Part shown: positions 49,801-61,822 of the stretch, piece by piece
Numbering within the stretch: the stretch's first letter is position 1
How the letters are laid out: every line of letters begins with the position of its first letter
From: Gloeopeniophorella convolvens
Lineage: Eukaryota; Basidiomycota; Agaricomycetes; Russulales
Length of the DNA: 64,000 nt
NCBI GenBank assembly: GCA_022496205.1
Contig: WTXD01000029.1
Location: 62,001-126,000 of the forward strand
Direction: 5' to 3'
The notes under the pieces: generated by a model
Seen by the model: only the letters and a program-made list of their open reading frames with translations
Database searches by the model: none
Told to the model about the DNA's origin: nothing
Translations under genes and position numbers: made by a program

Positions 49801-51400
49801 CGAAGACGACAGATGCTGATCACCGTGCACAACCGCACCGCTGCGGTACTCGCACCGAAGTCGAACCCGAACCTAACCTTCTCTAAGATTAGACGCGAAG
49901 CATCCATGTACTCTACGCCCGCGATGCCTGGCGGGCTCGTCCCGCCGGCGCGCACGGATCGCGCACCCATCGCAGCGTCCGCGCTATCGCCGCCAGGCGC
50001 GAGCTCGCCGCGCGGCGCGGCCCGGGGCGCCTGCAAGCTACAGCGACGGCGGGGCGAAGAGCACCCGCGTCGAAACGCGCCGCCACCCGCTGCGCCCCTA
50101 CGCTGTGCCCGCCGGAAAACTTCCTCTGCACGCGGCGTGGCGTTGACCAGCGAGTTCGCGCGTGCACGGCCGTGGCGCCGGCCACGCTCGCAGCACGGGG
50201 CGGCGGCGCGCTCCCAGCTGGGGGTGGGATGATTGCCTGGCGTCCGTCCAGGCACGCCGGACGCTATAGAAGGCGCCTAAGCTTATTTCGGGGCCACGCT
50301 CCCCTCACGCGCCAGCGAGCCTGCCTGCGTGTGCACAAGTACTATCGACGTGATCGCCCGCCCTCGTCGCGCGATGCGTGCGGGCATCGCTCGCAGGCTA
50401 TGCGGGGCTCTGGGGGGCAGAGGCGGCGATCTCGACGATAGACCGCTTGGTCGAAGCTCGGGCACGATCAGGCGCAAGCACATAAGCACGCCCCGGCGCC
50501 TGCACCATCGCGTCAATCCGCGCTTCTGCTGACTCGCGCGTCGGCCGACGCGCCTCGGGGAGCGAATCGCGCCGCGCCAGACGGGTCATAAGGCTGCCCG
50601 CTGCACATCAATGCCCCGCCCGCATCGCGCTTCTGCGTCCGAAGGCGGTCACGGTGCCACAGGGTGGAGCGCGGTGGTGTTGTCATCATTCGCGGCTTGC
50701 GAGCAGGGCACGCTCTAGGCTTGATGGCGGTGCTTCTTGTTGATCTGCAGACGCAGGCAGGTGAGAACGCGCGCGGCACGTGGGCGGCGCCGTGCTGCTC
50801 GTGTTCGCACTGGAGGTGCTAGATCACGCTCGCACGATGGATTTTCCGCAGTATTTCTCGCGGCGGGTCGGCGCAGTGATCCCCAGTGGGCGTTCAGGGC
50901 CATGCAAGCCGTGGTGCCCGAGACGCAAGGCGGCGTCAGAGGAGGGCAACAGATTGGAGGCTGCGTTGGCATGCGCAGAGCACGTTGTGGGTGGCAGCGG
51001 ACGACATGATGTTGATATGACGGTATGGTTGGAATGGAAGGGGATCCCCTCCCCTGTGCTGGCGAGGATCAAGGACGAGGCGGGGCCTGAGAGCGAGGCC
51101 GGGGCTGGCGAGGCGGGGGTGGGCGATTTGAAATCGGAGTGAGGTGGTGGGTTGCCTGCCTGCCCGGGACGCCGGGGAGCGAACCGAGACGAGGCGTCCC
51201 TCCGCTCTGACGCACGCGCGCGCGCTTGCTCGGAGCAGGTTGGGTGCTGATGGCGTCGCCCAGCAGCCGCCGCGCTTCTGCCCCGTCGCAGCAGCGCAGT
51301 GGGAACCCGAACCAGGGCCCGCTCGCCCAGAAGCTGGCCCGGCCTTCAGAACAGAAGCGCACGACTCCCGCCGCGTGTTCCATTACACAACGCGTCTCCC
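46842..51400. other. Long GC-rich region without supported genes
   Basis: About 4.6 kb. Many open frames on both strands (47169-48014, 48047-48517, 49531-50232 and antisense partners) are mutually overlapping, rich in Arg/Ala/Pro/Ser and motif-free. A less GC-rich island at 48550-49430 also shows nothing coding. The left end contains the dehydrogenase promoter. Non-coding RNA or a fast-evolving gene cannot be excluded. Confidence 0.4.
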
Positions 51401-51408
51401 TATATAAG
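51401..51408 (+). promoter_or_regulatory. TATA box
   Basis: TATATAAG about 130 nt before the ATG of the following gene, with a CT-rich leader between them, as in highly expressed fungal genes. Confidence 0.65.
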
Positions 51409-51532
51409 TCCCGCACCGCTTGCCTCCCAGCCTCCCTCGACACAAAGCCCGAACGACCCCTTTCCGTCCTAGCCTCCTCTCCCATATAACCGTCCCCCTT
51501 CCTCCCCTGCACGCACCCCTCCTGCACGTCCC

Positions 51533-52047
51533 ATGGCTATGGCTGCCGTCCCCGCGCACGCGACACTACCGTCCCCATCGTCATCTTCACCCCTCGCCGG
51601 CGGAGCAACGGCGCAGCGCAAGTTCGCGCTCGCACAGGTACACGGCGACGTCTGTCTCGTCCAAGGTACGCCATCACGCGCTCCGTGCCCCACCGCGCCC
51701 CCCCGCCCCTGACCCGTGCCCCGCCGCCGCCGCCAGTGTGCTCCTCCCTCGCGCACGAGAGCTGCCACGCCGCGCTCAGCGCGGTCGAGGCGCAGATCTA
51801 CGCGCACGAGTTCATCACCATCTTCCGCTACTCGCACCCCGCGCTGCTGCACCCCGCGGACATCCGCATCCTCGAGTGGCTCGACGAGCGGAGCGTGCTC
51901 GACGAGGCGGACAAGGGCACCGTCTTCCTCGCGCGCGACGTCATGGACCGCCTGCGCCGCCTCACCGACCGCCGCTGGTCTCTCGGCCCCGCCGCGCATC
52001 CGCGCCCGCGCGCGACGTACGCGCGCGGCGGCAGGCGGATGTCATAA
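51533..52047 (+). CDS. Hypothetical 147-residue protein
   Basis: Exons 51533-51665 and 51737-52047 (444 nt) joined across a 71-nt GT-AG intron. The N-terminal 35 residues are Ala/Ser/Pro-rich. The body reads KFALAQVHGDVCLVQ, VCSSLAHESCHAALSAVEAQ, IYAHEFITIFRYSHPALLHP, ILEWLDERSVLDEADKGTVF and ARDVMDRLRRLTDRRW, an all-helical pattern with regular hydrophobic spacing, so it is very probably a real folded protein; the last 25 residues are Arg/Pro-rich. A strong TATA box and pyrimidine-rich leader precede it. No signal peptide or known catalytic motif. Several Cys and His residues in the middle (CSSLAHESCH) could bind a metal, but the spacing is not one I recognise. Confidence 0.65.
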
Positions 52048-52211
52048 CACCCGTGTGTCTGTCTGTCTGTTTGTCCGTCTGCATTCCTCCCCTCTCTCTG
52101 GCATGGCATCGCTCCGCCCCTGTACTTGTACCCGCTCTCCCCTCGGTAACTTATGCGCGCGCTAGTTGTCCCATAGACGTCCCTTGTATTCTACCCTCCG
52201 TAGCTGCTACT

Positions 52212-52227
52212 TACCTACCTACCTACC
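52212..52227. repeat. (TACC)4 microsatellite
   Basis: Four perfect TACC units. Confidence 0.9.
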
Positions 52228-52360
52228 TCGCATCCCGCTATCGCAGTACACGCCGCACAGTGCGCGTTCTAGAACGTCGCTTTTGACTCGCCCGGTGACT
52301 CGTGCGCGATGCAAGGGGATGCAGGCGCGTCGGCACGTCGGGCCGTCGCGCGACGACGTC

Positions 52361-52374
52361 GATCGATCGATCGA
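52361..52374. repeat. (GATC)3.5 microsatellite
   Basis: Perfect GATC repeat, also a cluster of overlapping CGAT palindromes. Confidence 0.9.
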
Positions 52375-52731
52375 TTCGGGCAGCAGTGTATCGCCACCGC
52401 GGGCGTTCCTCCCGGGAACTCGCGAACTCCGCGGTGACGGCATCCCAGTCTATCGCGCACCCTCCCAGCGGCAGGCACGAATGTCGACGCGCCGCGGCCG
52501 TTGTCTCACTCACCAGGTGATCAACGCACAGACAAGGCAAGCTTAAGGGACCGCAGCACTCGCGTGTGCAGTTCAATTCGTTCTATGGAATTACGAGGAG
52601 AATCGAGTCCATGATGCAGCTCTGGTACTGACGTATCGGCCTCCACTGCTGCGCCCTCGTCGATCGCCCTTGTCTAGCAGTCCAACTTCAAGGGGCACCG
52701 TCAGTGTCACCGCCAGCGTGGCAACTGTGAG

Positions 52732-53321
52732 TTACGCCAGCGCAGCGCCGGCCGCCGCAGCCTTCTTGAAGTCGGCCACGAACTTCGTGTCGACGAACTC
52801 CTGGATCGTCGCGATCTGGAGCTGCCCGCCAGCGGCGGCGCCCGTCCCGAACGTGAAGATGAACACCGATTCGTTGTTGAACTCGATGCCCTGCGCGCCG
52901 GGCGCCTTGCTGTACAGCCGCGACTAGACAGACAAGTCAAGTCAGCGCGCGCGCACGCTCGCCGGCGCATGGCCGCAACGTACGTGCACCCAGACGTGCC
53001 CGGGACCCTCGCTCCACTGGAAGACCTCGTACTGCACGCGCGTCAGCGTCAGCTGCGCTCCGCGCACCGAACCGCGCGCGGCGGCGACGTCGGACGCACC
53101 TGCAGCGCGAGATGGTCGAGCGCGGCGGCGACGGTGCGCGCGAGCGTGAGGCCCTGCGCCTTGTTCTTCGGCGGGTCGCGCGCGGACGCGGGGAGCGTGC
53201 GGTGCTCGTAGGTGTCGGCGAGGAGCGCGCCGAGCGCGTCGAAGTCCCATGCGGCGACCGCGTCGTACCACTGCTGGACGGTGCGCAGCTGCGCGGAGGC
53301 GGTGTCGGTGGGGAACGGCAT
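52732..53321 (-). CDS. NTF2-like (SnoaL-type) protein
   Basis: Exons on the minus strand 53100-53321, 52984-53052 and 52732-52923 total 483 nt (160 residues); introns of 47 and 60 nt are GT-AG. The fold is suggested by the N-terminal helix LRTVQQWYDAVAAWDFDALG, LLADTYEHRTLP (the first strand and loop of the cone), then alternating strands LTLTRVQYEVFQWSEGPG, VWVHSRLYS, IEFNNESVFIFTFG and a final helix IQEFVDTKFVADFKKA. The cone-shaped alpha+beta NTF2-like domain serves as ligand pocket or small enzyme; mushroom genomes hold many such single-domain proteins of unknown substrate. No signal peptide. Intact. Confidence 0.85.
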
Positions 53322-55130
53322 CGTGTGCTTCGAGGTTGTGTGCGGGTGGGTGTGTGAGGCGGTTTGATTGGGTGTCGGGGTCGCTCTTGCGCGCCGTCGG
53401 GGCTTTTCTGTGATGCTGAAGCGAGTAGCAGCAGCGGCTCCCGAGACGATGGAGGCCCGGGAGCGCTCATGTTCCGTTCTGCGGGGGTGCCGTGATGCGG
53501 ACCGGACGCGATACGATGGACCCGAGCAGATGCAGGATGGAATGTTCCGGTGACGCTTTGGAAGCCTGAGCGTGCATCGTTGGGTAGCGGCTAGGGTTTG
53601 GGCACATCACAGTGCACACGAAGATAAGTATGCAACGTTCGTTATCGGGTGAAAAGCGAAAGTGTTGATGTCGTCGGAACACCTGACACGTAAGCGCTCG
53701 TAAGCGTGGAGTGGTGAAGGGCTTCGTCACTCGCGCGATTGATATCCCCATTTACGCCGTGCGTGCTGTACATACGCAACACGTCACTCCACCCTCTGCG
53801 ACGTATGTACCGATACAAATCCCGAAGGGAGTGCGTAAACAGGACGTTACATACCGAGTCGCAGTCTCTCGCAGGGGCTAGTGGGGCTGCGCATCTTGGC
53901 AGTCTGCGCACGCTGAATCGCTTTGTCCAGGCCCGAGGTCTGAGAGGCAGTTGAACGTTCTCCGAAGCCAAGCTGCGCCACCGAGTCCCAGCACAGACAG
54001 CGCCAGGAACCGCTTAGAGGTACTGAGTTCATTGATTCGAGAAGAAGCCCGCTTGGCTCGGCCTCTGCACATGAACGGCAGCTAACGTAGAGCTTGATCG
54101 GGGGCAGGCAGGACAGCAGCGCGGCGCGCCAGCACAGCCAGCAGGAACGAACACGAGAGGAAGGACCGAGGCAGGCTTCCTCGGCAGGGTGCGCGCGCGC
54201 ACCTCGGGCGTCGCGTTGCTTGTGAGGCGGGTTCGAGTTCGAGCATCGATGGGAGGCGACGGGATCAGTGGGAACCGCAGATGTGATCGCGGCGGGTGGG
54301 CGCGTTGGGTTGCCAAAGCTGCAGTGCGCACTGAAGCAGTGTAATCAGTACTGATCTTCGCAGGGGTTTGGGAGCGACGCGACAGATGCTACGGGACGAA
54401 ACCGAGACGCAGATTGAACGAGCGTGGGCCCGCAGATCAGACGTTGCCAAAGGCGGCTTGCGTCTGTTGGGATGGAAGGCCTGGCGAGAGAACAGAGCAG
54501 GTCTGCTGATGCGGAGAGTGGGAGGACGCGGAACGGGTGCGTGAGAAGGCACGCCCGCGAGCTTCGACGCGTTCTCAGTCCCGCTGCGGAGCGCTCCCCG
54601 AGAGCCTGCACTAGAGGACTGACAGGCGTTACTCCAGGTCCCCAGAGCAGAGCACAGGGGCCCGCAACGCAACGCACGTCCGCGGCGCCGCGCACGAATA
54701 TAATCCGTCCGCGATGGTTCCTTCGACCATCGCGATGGAGGAGGACCACCAAGAAGGAAGATTGTCCGATGCGGCGAGGCAGCGACACAAACTGGCACTG
54801 GCACTGGCGACGGCCGGACCGAGTCGGCGATAAGACAAGCGCCATGGGCGCGCCCACCGCCGCCTGGCTCCTTCGATGCTTATTTCGACGCGGCGGACGT
54901 TCCACGGCGGCGCCAGGGGCTGCTTCTCGCCGCCGCGCCGCGCCGCTATCGCGCGCCGGCCACGCGGTCGCGCCTCGGAAGCCCCACCGCGGGCGCACGC
55001 AACCACTAGTGCCCGCGGGGCCGCCCCTCGAGAAGTTTTCCGCGTCGTGTGATGGCACGCCGTGCTAATTTTGTCCGCCCGCCGTGCCCCTTGCTGCACA
55101 CCCCCATCTTGTCTCTCTTTTTCACGCACG
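53322..55130. other. Gene-poor intergenic region
   Basis: About 1.8 kb, with the NTF2-like promoter on the left and the permease promoter on the right. Long frames near 54345-55068 occur on both strands and lack motifs. Confidence 0.4.
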
Positions 55131-57371
55131 ATGGCGGACTCGGAGGCTGGCAAGACGCCGGCAGTGGCGGCGAGCAAGGCGGTCGAGGCGGGGCTCGACG
55201 GCGCGGATCCGGAGCAGGTGGACACTGTCACGGTCGGCAGCGTCGTGGGCTCCGAGGGCGTATCGTACGGCGGCGCGCGCGAAACGCGCTTCCAGCGGCT
55301 CACGAGGGTGCTCAAGAGCTGGGGCGTCGAGACGCACGGGTGCGTGCCATGCACGCGTGCCAGTGCGCGCGGGCCCCTCGCTGATGTTCATCTGGGTGCG
55401 CCCAGGATCACGCCGATCCCGGATGAAGATAGGACGGACCCGCGCCTGCACCAGCTCTTCTTCGTCTGGCTCTCCGCCAACCTCAACGTCCTCACGTGCG
55501 CTTCTCGCTGCAACCCTCAGGGGCCGCCGCCGCCGCCTCTGGATCCGTTCTGACTTCTCGCGCCCGCGCGACAGGTTCAGCACGGGCACGGTGGGCCCTG
55601 CGTTCTTCGGCCTCAGCCTGCGCGACTCGCTGCTTATCATCCTGTGTGTGGACCTCGTGTGCGTGCGCCCTCCTGTCTTTTTTTTTTTCTCGAATCGCCC
55701 GGCGCTCACGCGCACGATTATTCGGCGCCTAGATTATGCTGTGTCCCAGCCTACTTGTAAGTGCCATCTAAGCTACTGGCTGCGCATCGAAGCCACGCCG
55801 CGCCGCGCCATACATGCCGCTGAACACGCCTGCCTGCAGTGCCCTCTTCGGCCCAAGCTGGGCACCCGCGCCATGGTGCAGGCGCGCTTCTCCTGGGGGT
55901 GGGTACCTGTATTCGTTATTAGTTTGGGAGGCGGTGCGCTGACACGCACTGGCACGCAGGTTCTATGGATCGATGATTCCGAGCCTGCTCAACGCGTTCT
56001 CGCTGCAGGGCTTCCTGATCCTCAACACCATCGTCGGCGGGCAGACGCTCGCGGCCGTCTCGCCGCACCTGGACGACACGCTCGGGATCGTCATCATCGG
56101 CGTGATCTCCCTCGTCGTGTGCTTCATGGGCTACCGCGTCCTGCACATGTCAGTCCCCGCGCCTGCGTGCGGTCCGCACAGGCACGCCCTCTAACGCCGC
56201 CCGCAGGTACGAGAGCGTGGCGTGGTTCCCGAACCTCGTCGCGTTCCTCGTCATGCTCGGCGTCGGCGCGAAGCACATCGAGCACCTCCCCGCGCCGCCG
56301 CCGCCCGCGTCCGCCGTGCTCTCGTACGCGTCGATCGTCGTCGCGAGCGTGCTGAGCTGGTGCACGATGACGCCGGACTACGGCGTGTACCACGCGCCCG
56401 CGTCGAGGTGCGTCCCGGTGCCCTGCCCTGCCCGGCCGGCGCATTCACGGGGCCCCCGCAGCTGGCGCATCTTCATCTACGTCTACCTCGGCTTCTTCGT
56501 CTCGAGCGTAAGTAAGCGGCGCGTCCTCGGATCCGAGCCCATCGCGCGCGCGCGCGCGTGTGCTGACCCTGCCCCCAGCTCCCAGGCCACATGCTCGGCG
56601 CCGCGTTTGCCGCGAGCGCGCCCGCGGTGCCCGCGTGGCAGGCAGGGCTCGGCGACGGGAGCAACGTCGGCGGGCTGCTCGGCGCGGTGCTCGCGATGTC
56701 GGGCGGCTTTGGCCGGTTCCTGACGGTCGTCGTCGCGCTGACGATCCCGAGCGCGGTCGCGCCGACGATGTACTCGTTCGGGACGAGCTTCATGGCCGTC
56801 TCGCCGCTCTTTGCGCGCGTGCCGCGCTACGCGTACGCGCTCGTCTCGACCGCGATGTGCGTGCGCCCTGTGCCCCCTGCCCTGCGCGCCTTTGATATCC
56901 TGTGCCCTGGCTGATCGCGCGGCAGATTGATCCCGGTCGCGATCGTCGGCGCGGTGCGCTTCTACAACACGCTCGTCGACATCCTCAGTGCGTCCCGGAG
57001 GGTCTCCGCACATGCGCCTGGCTGACGCACACGGACGCGCAGGCATCATCGGCTACTGGAGCGCGTCGTTCGCGGCGATCATCATCGCGGACCACGCGGT
57101 CGTGCGGCGCGGGCGCTGGGCGTCGTACGACACGGCGGACTGGGCGCGCGCGCGGCGGCTGCCGCTCGGCGGGGCGGGGGTGCTCGCGTTTGCGGGGAGC
57201 GTCGCGCTGATCGTGCCGTGCATGTCGCAGGTGTGGTACACGGGGCCCGTCGCGGCGCGCGGGACGGGGGACATCAGCATGTTCACGGGGTTCGCGAGCG
57301 CGTTTGCGCTGTATGTCGTGTTGCGGCCGCTGGAGATGCGCGTCGAGCGGCGGATCGGGTGGCGGCGGTGA
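55131..57371 (+). CDS. Purine-cytosine permease, NCS1 family (Fcy2-like)
   Basis: Exons 55131-55339, 55406-55495, 55575-55658, a 7-nt micro-exon 55750-55756, 55840-55898, 55960-56148, 56207-56407, 56462-56507, 56579-56856, 56926-56987 and 57043-57371 give 1554 nt (517 residues). Plasma-membrane symporter of the nucleobase:cation-symporter-1 family, importing purines/cytosine with protons. Signatures: PIPDEDRTDPRLHQLFFVWL, ANLNVLTFSTGTVGPAFFGL, PKLGTRAMVQARFSWGFYG, SMIPSLLNAFSLQGFLILN, VGGQTLAAVS, CTMTPDYGVYHA, ADHAVVRRG. About twelve hydrophobic helices. The join at 55659-55840 is uncertain: without the micro-exon the frame does not close. The in-frame result (LRPKLGTR) departs from the expected FGPKLGTR, which the other frame would give if one C were missing from the GGCCCAAG run near 55850. 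Otherwise intact. Confidence 0.9.
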
Positions 57372-58165
57372 GTGCGGCGGTGGCGGCGGCCCGGGGTGCG
57401 GGGCTAGAGGTGCCACTGTACATACTCGTATGAGAGAACCCTTGAAACCGAGGAGAGCTGCAGGCGTCCGAGACGTGGAGCATGATACAGGCCCAGTGAC
57501 TGTGGGAGGGCGGGCCGTGGATGATCCGGGGTGGGGCCTGTGGACTGACGGCGCCACGCCCGGGCGGGGGGCGCGGGGCCGCGCGTAGTCTCGCTATTGT
57601 GCGGTGGGTGGCGTTGCTGGGGCGGTACGGGGTTGCGAAAGGCGTTGCGGATGTCCGTTCTGATGGACAATGGGGAGGGGTTGGGACAATGGGGCGGGAC
57701 GAGTCGCGCGTGCGGATGGCATCGATGGGAGGCAGGGCTCTCGGAAGATTGATGCTGTTTCAGGCGAGTGTAAGATTATTCGGGGCAGGGGGCCCTGCGC
57801 CCTTGGCCGTAGCTAAGAAAGTTAGGCTCTGCGTGGGCAAGCAGGCCTTCGCGATGTGAACTGCCAGATTGGCATAGCAGGATGTGGCGACCCGTACGGA
57901 TGGTGATGATTATCGGGAGGGCGAGCGAGTATTTACAGTGTATGGAGACAAGGCCCGAGTGGAACGTGTAGGCCATGAGGCAGATCTGTGCAGACGCCCG
58001 CGGCTCTCGTCATTCCCTCGACTGGCCCCGCCGACCTCTGCCTTTTAGGGCACGTATAATAGGCCGCCGTCGCCTCTCCCGTGGCCCCGCACGGCAAGAC
58101 TGGCTCCCCCTCTCCCTATACTTAATTCCTCCCTCGCCCACTCGGAGCCACACCCACGACCGACC
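57372..58165. other. Intergenic
   Basis: 3' flank of the permease and promoter of the next gene, with a CTATACTT element near 58116. No other gene seen. Confidence 0.45.
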
Positions 58166-59435
58166 ATGATGTTCACGTATGCACCTAGACTCGTCTCGCA
58201 GCGCTCAGCCGCCCCCTCTTACCCGTCCCCGGTGGCCCCACGTCCCCGCACCCCATCCTACTCCTCGCCCGTAGCCCCCCGCCCACGCACCCCATCCCTC
58301 CGCACCCCCCACCGACACCCTCCACCTCCTTCGCCGCACGCCCCGCCCCCACGCTGCCAGGCGCCGCCGCCGCCGCGGCGTTCACGCCCCGCTCCATCCC
58401 CGAGCCCTGGGTCGACGCACTCAAGCAGGACGTCGAGGCCGAGTTCAACCTCACCCTCGTCGACGACATGAAGGCCGAGCGCGACGCCGCCCTCGCCGCC
58501 GCCGCCACCCCCGACGCGCGCGCCGCCATCCAGCGCGGCTTCGACGAGAGCATGGTCGACATCCGCGCGCAGGCCCGCGCCGAGTTCCAGCGCCGCGTCG
58601 AGTCCGAGCGCGAGCGCCGCCTCCAGGGCAACTTCCACGGCAAGGACGCCCTCATCGCGGAGCAGCACAGCATCATGGACAGCATCGTCCGCGAGAACCT
58701 CAGCCGCAGGGCGGAGGCCGACCCCGCCGACTCGCCCGCCGCGGGGCCCTCCGCGCTGGCGCTGCCCCACCACCGGGACCACCCGCAGCGCTCGCAGCCG
58801 ATCCCCATCCCGATGCAGCGCGCCGCCTCGCGCACCTTTGGCACGCCCGCCGGCGCGCGCTCCGTCTCGCTCGGCGGCATCTCCTACGCCTCCGGCTCGT
58901 CCTCCTTCAAACCGTCCTCCCCCGGCCCTCCCCCGCCACACGCCGCGACTCGCTGACACAACCGCCCGCCCCGGCCCGCCCGCCATCCCGGCCCGCCTCC
59001 CCCGCCATCTCCCTCGCCTCGTCCGCCTCGTCCGCCGCCGACCAGCTCGAGCGGCGCCGCCGCCACGAGGAGGTGCAGCGCCTCGCGGAGGAGGTCCGCC
59101 GCAAGGAGGTCGCGGTGCAGCGCCACGCCGCCGAGGCGCGCAGGCGCGAGGACGAGGCGCGCCGCCGCGAGGAGGCCGCCGCGCGCCACGAGCTCGACGC
59201 GCGCCGCAAGAACGAGGAGGCGACGCGCCGCGTGCGCGACGCCGCGCTGCGCGAGCAGCACACGCGCGCGCGCGAGGCGCACATCCGCCAGCGCGAGCGC
59301 GAGCTCGCGCAGCGCACCGCGGCAGTGCCCGCAGCGCCCGCGGTTGCGCCCCGCATGGCGCGCGCCGCGTCGCGCGAGGCGTGGCAGCGGCCGCAGCGCC
59401 CGGGCGCGAGCGGGGAGATCAAGGTGCGCAACTGA
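58166..59435 (+). CDS. Coiled-coil protein of unknown function, frame interrupted
   Basis: A Pro/Ser-rich start (YPSPVAPRPRTPS repeated) leads to a block reading FTPRSIPEPWVDALKQDVEA, then a long charged helix (ARAEFQRRVESERERRLQGN) and a Ser/Pro linker. A second coiled coil begins in another frame (QRLAEEVRRKEVAVQRHAAE through REAHIRQRERELAQR) and runs to the stop after EIKVRN. All blocks look strongly coding. The frame changes by one base near 58910-58940 within runs of five C, and the N-terminal join near 58177-58360 is also unresolved, so either introns are missed or the consensus has homopolymer errors. No known domain. It may be a scaffold or cytoskeletal protein. Boundaries are approximate. 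Confidence 0.6.
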
Positions 59436-59881
59436 GCGCGGCGCGGGGCGCGGCGCGGCGGGCTAGTGGGGCCCAGGGGGCGGGGACATAGCAGGGCATG
59501 AGTGGACTGCACGCCAGCGGGCGGCCCTACGCGAGCTGTGCTCGCGGCCGCTGCTGCCACGGCGCGCGCCCTGGGGGCGCGCAGCCGGCACGGCGCGCCG
59601 GCGGCGGAGCTGCTGCGCGCGCACGCGGGCGGGAATACCCCCAGAGCTACTTAGGCGCTAGCCGCCTGTCTCTGGGAGGGACGCTGCAGGCTGTCGACGC
59701 CGGCCGGGGGACACGCCCGGGTTGGGGTTCCCTGGTGGAACAACACACAGCTGTGTCGCGAATCTCCCCCCCTCCGGTTATACGCCCTTACTGCTACATC
59801 ATTCATCGTACATATGTACATACACATCTAATTATGAGGCGGGGACCGGGTCTACGACCACTCTTTTTGTTGCGGCCGGGC
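59436..59881. other. Intergenic between convergent genes
   Basis: No supported coding sequence; AT-richer toward 59770-59840. Confidence 0.45.
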
Positions 59882-61822
59882 TCATATCGGGTGGCTGAAG
59901 ACACGGTCGATTCGGTGGCCGATGTCGCCCCAGGTCCCGAGGGTGTACTTTTCCGCGCGCGGATAGATGAGTTGAGCCCCTGTGCGCACAATCAGAAGGG
60001 GAGTCGCGCACCTCGATGAGCACCACGACGTCCTCGCAGACCACGGGGATGACGTTGGCCGACTGCAGCTCGTCAGGCAGCGGGATCTCCCTGAGCACGT
60101 ACGGCGCCTCCGCGTCCTCCGGCGCCTCCGCGCCCACCCGCCCCGCCACAACGCGCTCGAACGCCGCCGGCGCACGCCCGCGCGTGCCACGGCGCAGCGG
60201 CACCCGCGGCAACGGCGGCGGCGGCGGCGGCGACGGCTCCTTCGTCGCGCGCGCGACGCGCTGCGGGTGGAAGTCCATCAGCCGCACGACGCGGCGCGCG
60301 GCGTCGACGGCGGGCTCGCCGAGCGCGAGCATGCCGCACGCGCGCCCGAGCCCGGGGTAGCGCCCCGCGCTCGCGTGCGGCAGCGTCGCGACGCGCGTGC
60401 GCGCGGGGCCCCACTGCGCCCAGGGCACGCGCACGGGCTCGCGGGCGTGCACGGGCTCGCCCGGCACCGCGTGCGCGAGCAGCGCGGCGTGCGGGACGGC
60501 GACGACGTGCAGCGGGAACGCGGGCGGCGCGGGGCCGTGCGGGAGCGCCTCGACTTCGAGCACGAGCATGGAGGCTGCGCGCGCGGGGTGGAAGAGGCCG
60601 GGTGTTGCGGGGAGCGCGGAGGGGAGCGCGTTGGGGCAGAGGAAGAGCGAGTGCGTGGCGCGCGGGACGCCGGGCGCGGGGAGCGGCAGGAGGGCGGGGG
60701 GCGCGAGGGAGAAGGCGTAGCGCCGGTAGGCGGGCGGGCGCTCGGTGGTGCGTTCGGTGGCGGGGTCGGGGAGGACGACGACGTGGAGCTGGATCGGGTC
60801 GGGCGCGTCGGCGGCGTGGCTGACGGGCGTCGCGAAGGCGAAGTGCGTGCTGTCGAGGAAGGCGCAGCTCGTCGCCTTGTCCTCGTGTTGCTGGCGCATA
60901 GGGTCAGCGGTGAGGGCGCGGGGGCACAGCGTGACGCACGATGTGGGCGACCAGGAGGCCGGTCTTCCAGTTCCAGATGAAGATGTACTTGTTCGGGTTG
61001 GCGATGTTGCTCACGAGCGCGACGCGGTCCTCGTGCACGTGCAGCGCAAAGTCGGCGAAGCGCTGGTAGTCGACCCAGCTGTTGATCGCGCCGCCGGGCG
61101 TCTGCGTGAGCGGGTGCACCTCCGCCGTCGAGATCGTGCGGATGAAGATCTTCGGGAGGCTGCGGGGAGGGACGCGCGGTGAGCGCTGACACAGGTGGAC
61201 GGCGGGGGACCGCTACGCACGAGAGGACGACGAGGAGGTCCTGCGAGTCGTCGACGCGCACGGACTGCATCCGCGGGCAGTCGAGCTCGACGAACCAGTG
61301 CCTCTCGGGGATGCCGCGCAGCGGCGACGGCATGCGCTGCATGAGCAGCCTGCTCTTGGTGCCCGCCTCGGTCTCAGCGGTGCGGATCGGGTGGGTCTGG
61401 AAGACGATCAGGTTGCCCGAGACGGTCAGCGGGAACGGGTAGAGGCGCCGCAGCTGCGGGAACGCGTCGCCCGCGGACCACGCCGAGTCCCGCCACGCCG
61501 TGCGGAGCGAGCGCAGCTTCGCGAGCCGCTCGGCGGGGCCGGTGGTGCTGGGCGCGCCGTCGTGAATCCCGGCTGCCGCGAGCTCGATGGTGTATTGGAG
61601 CGCCGAGGACGCATCGATGACCTCCTTGAGACGATGGCAGAGCTGGTGGCGGTGCGTCGCCACCGCGATCATCAAGGATGGCTCCTGGTAGGGTGGTACT
61701 AGTAGGCGGATACGTACCTGTCTAGCCGAGACCACGGTCTTGTAATCGGTGCACTCTAGTATCTTCGTTATCAGTTCATCGGGCAGGACGAGGATACCGC
61801 TGTTCGGCGACATCGTCGCCAT
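59882..61822 (-). CDS. F-box protein
   Basis: Exons on the minus strand: 61718-61822, 61221-61642, 60940-61159, 60012-60890 and 59882-59947, total 1692 nt (563 residues); all introns are GT-AG of 49-75 nt. ATGs at 61822 and 61813 are both possible starts. Residues 8-50 are the F-box: ILVLPDELITKILECTDYKT and VVSARQLCHRLKEVIDAS, the SKP1-binding helices. After it, SALQYTIELAAAGIHDG and long strand-rich stretches (PFPLTVSGNLIVFQTHP, RHWFVELDCPRMQSVRVDDS, NKYIFIWNWKTGLLVAHI) suggest a degenerate beta-propeller as substrate-binding domain, a layout common among F-box proteins of mushroom fungi. The fourth exon is rich in Ala/Pro/Arg. The product would recruit substrates to an SCF ubiquitin ligase; target unknown. 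Confidence 0.86.

Larger units (their letters stand above)
52048..52731. other. Intergenic with short simple repeats
   Basis: 3' flanks of two convergent genes. Contains GTCTGTCTGTCTG near 52056, a TACC repeat at 52212-52227 and a GATC repeat at 52361-52374. Confidence 0.6.

Noticed and set aside
54220..54250. GGTTCGAGTTCGAG resembling a tRNA T-arm
   Set aside because: No cloverleaf partner stems on either side.
56546..56562. CG dinucleotide run
   Set aside because: Short simple repeat inside an intron of the permease; unremarkable for this GC content.
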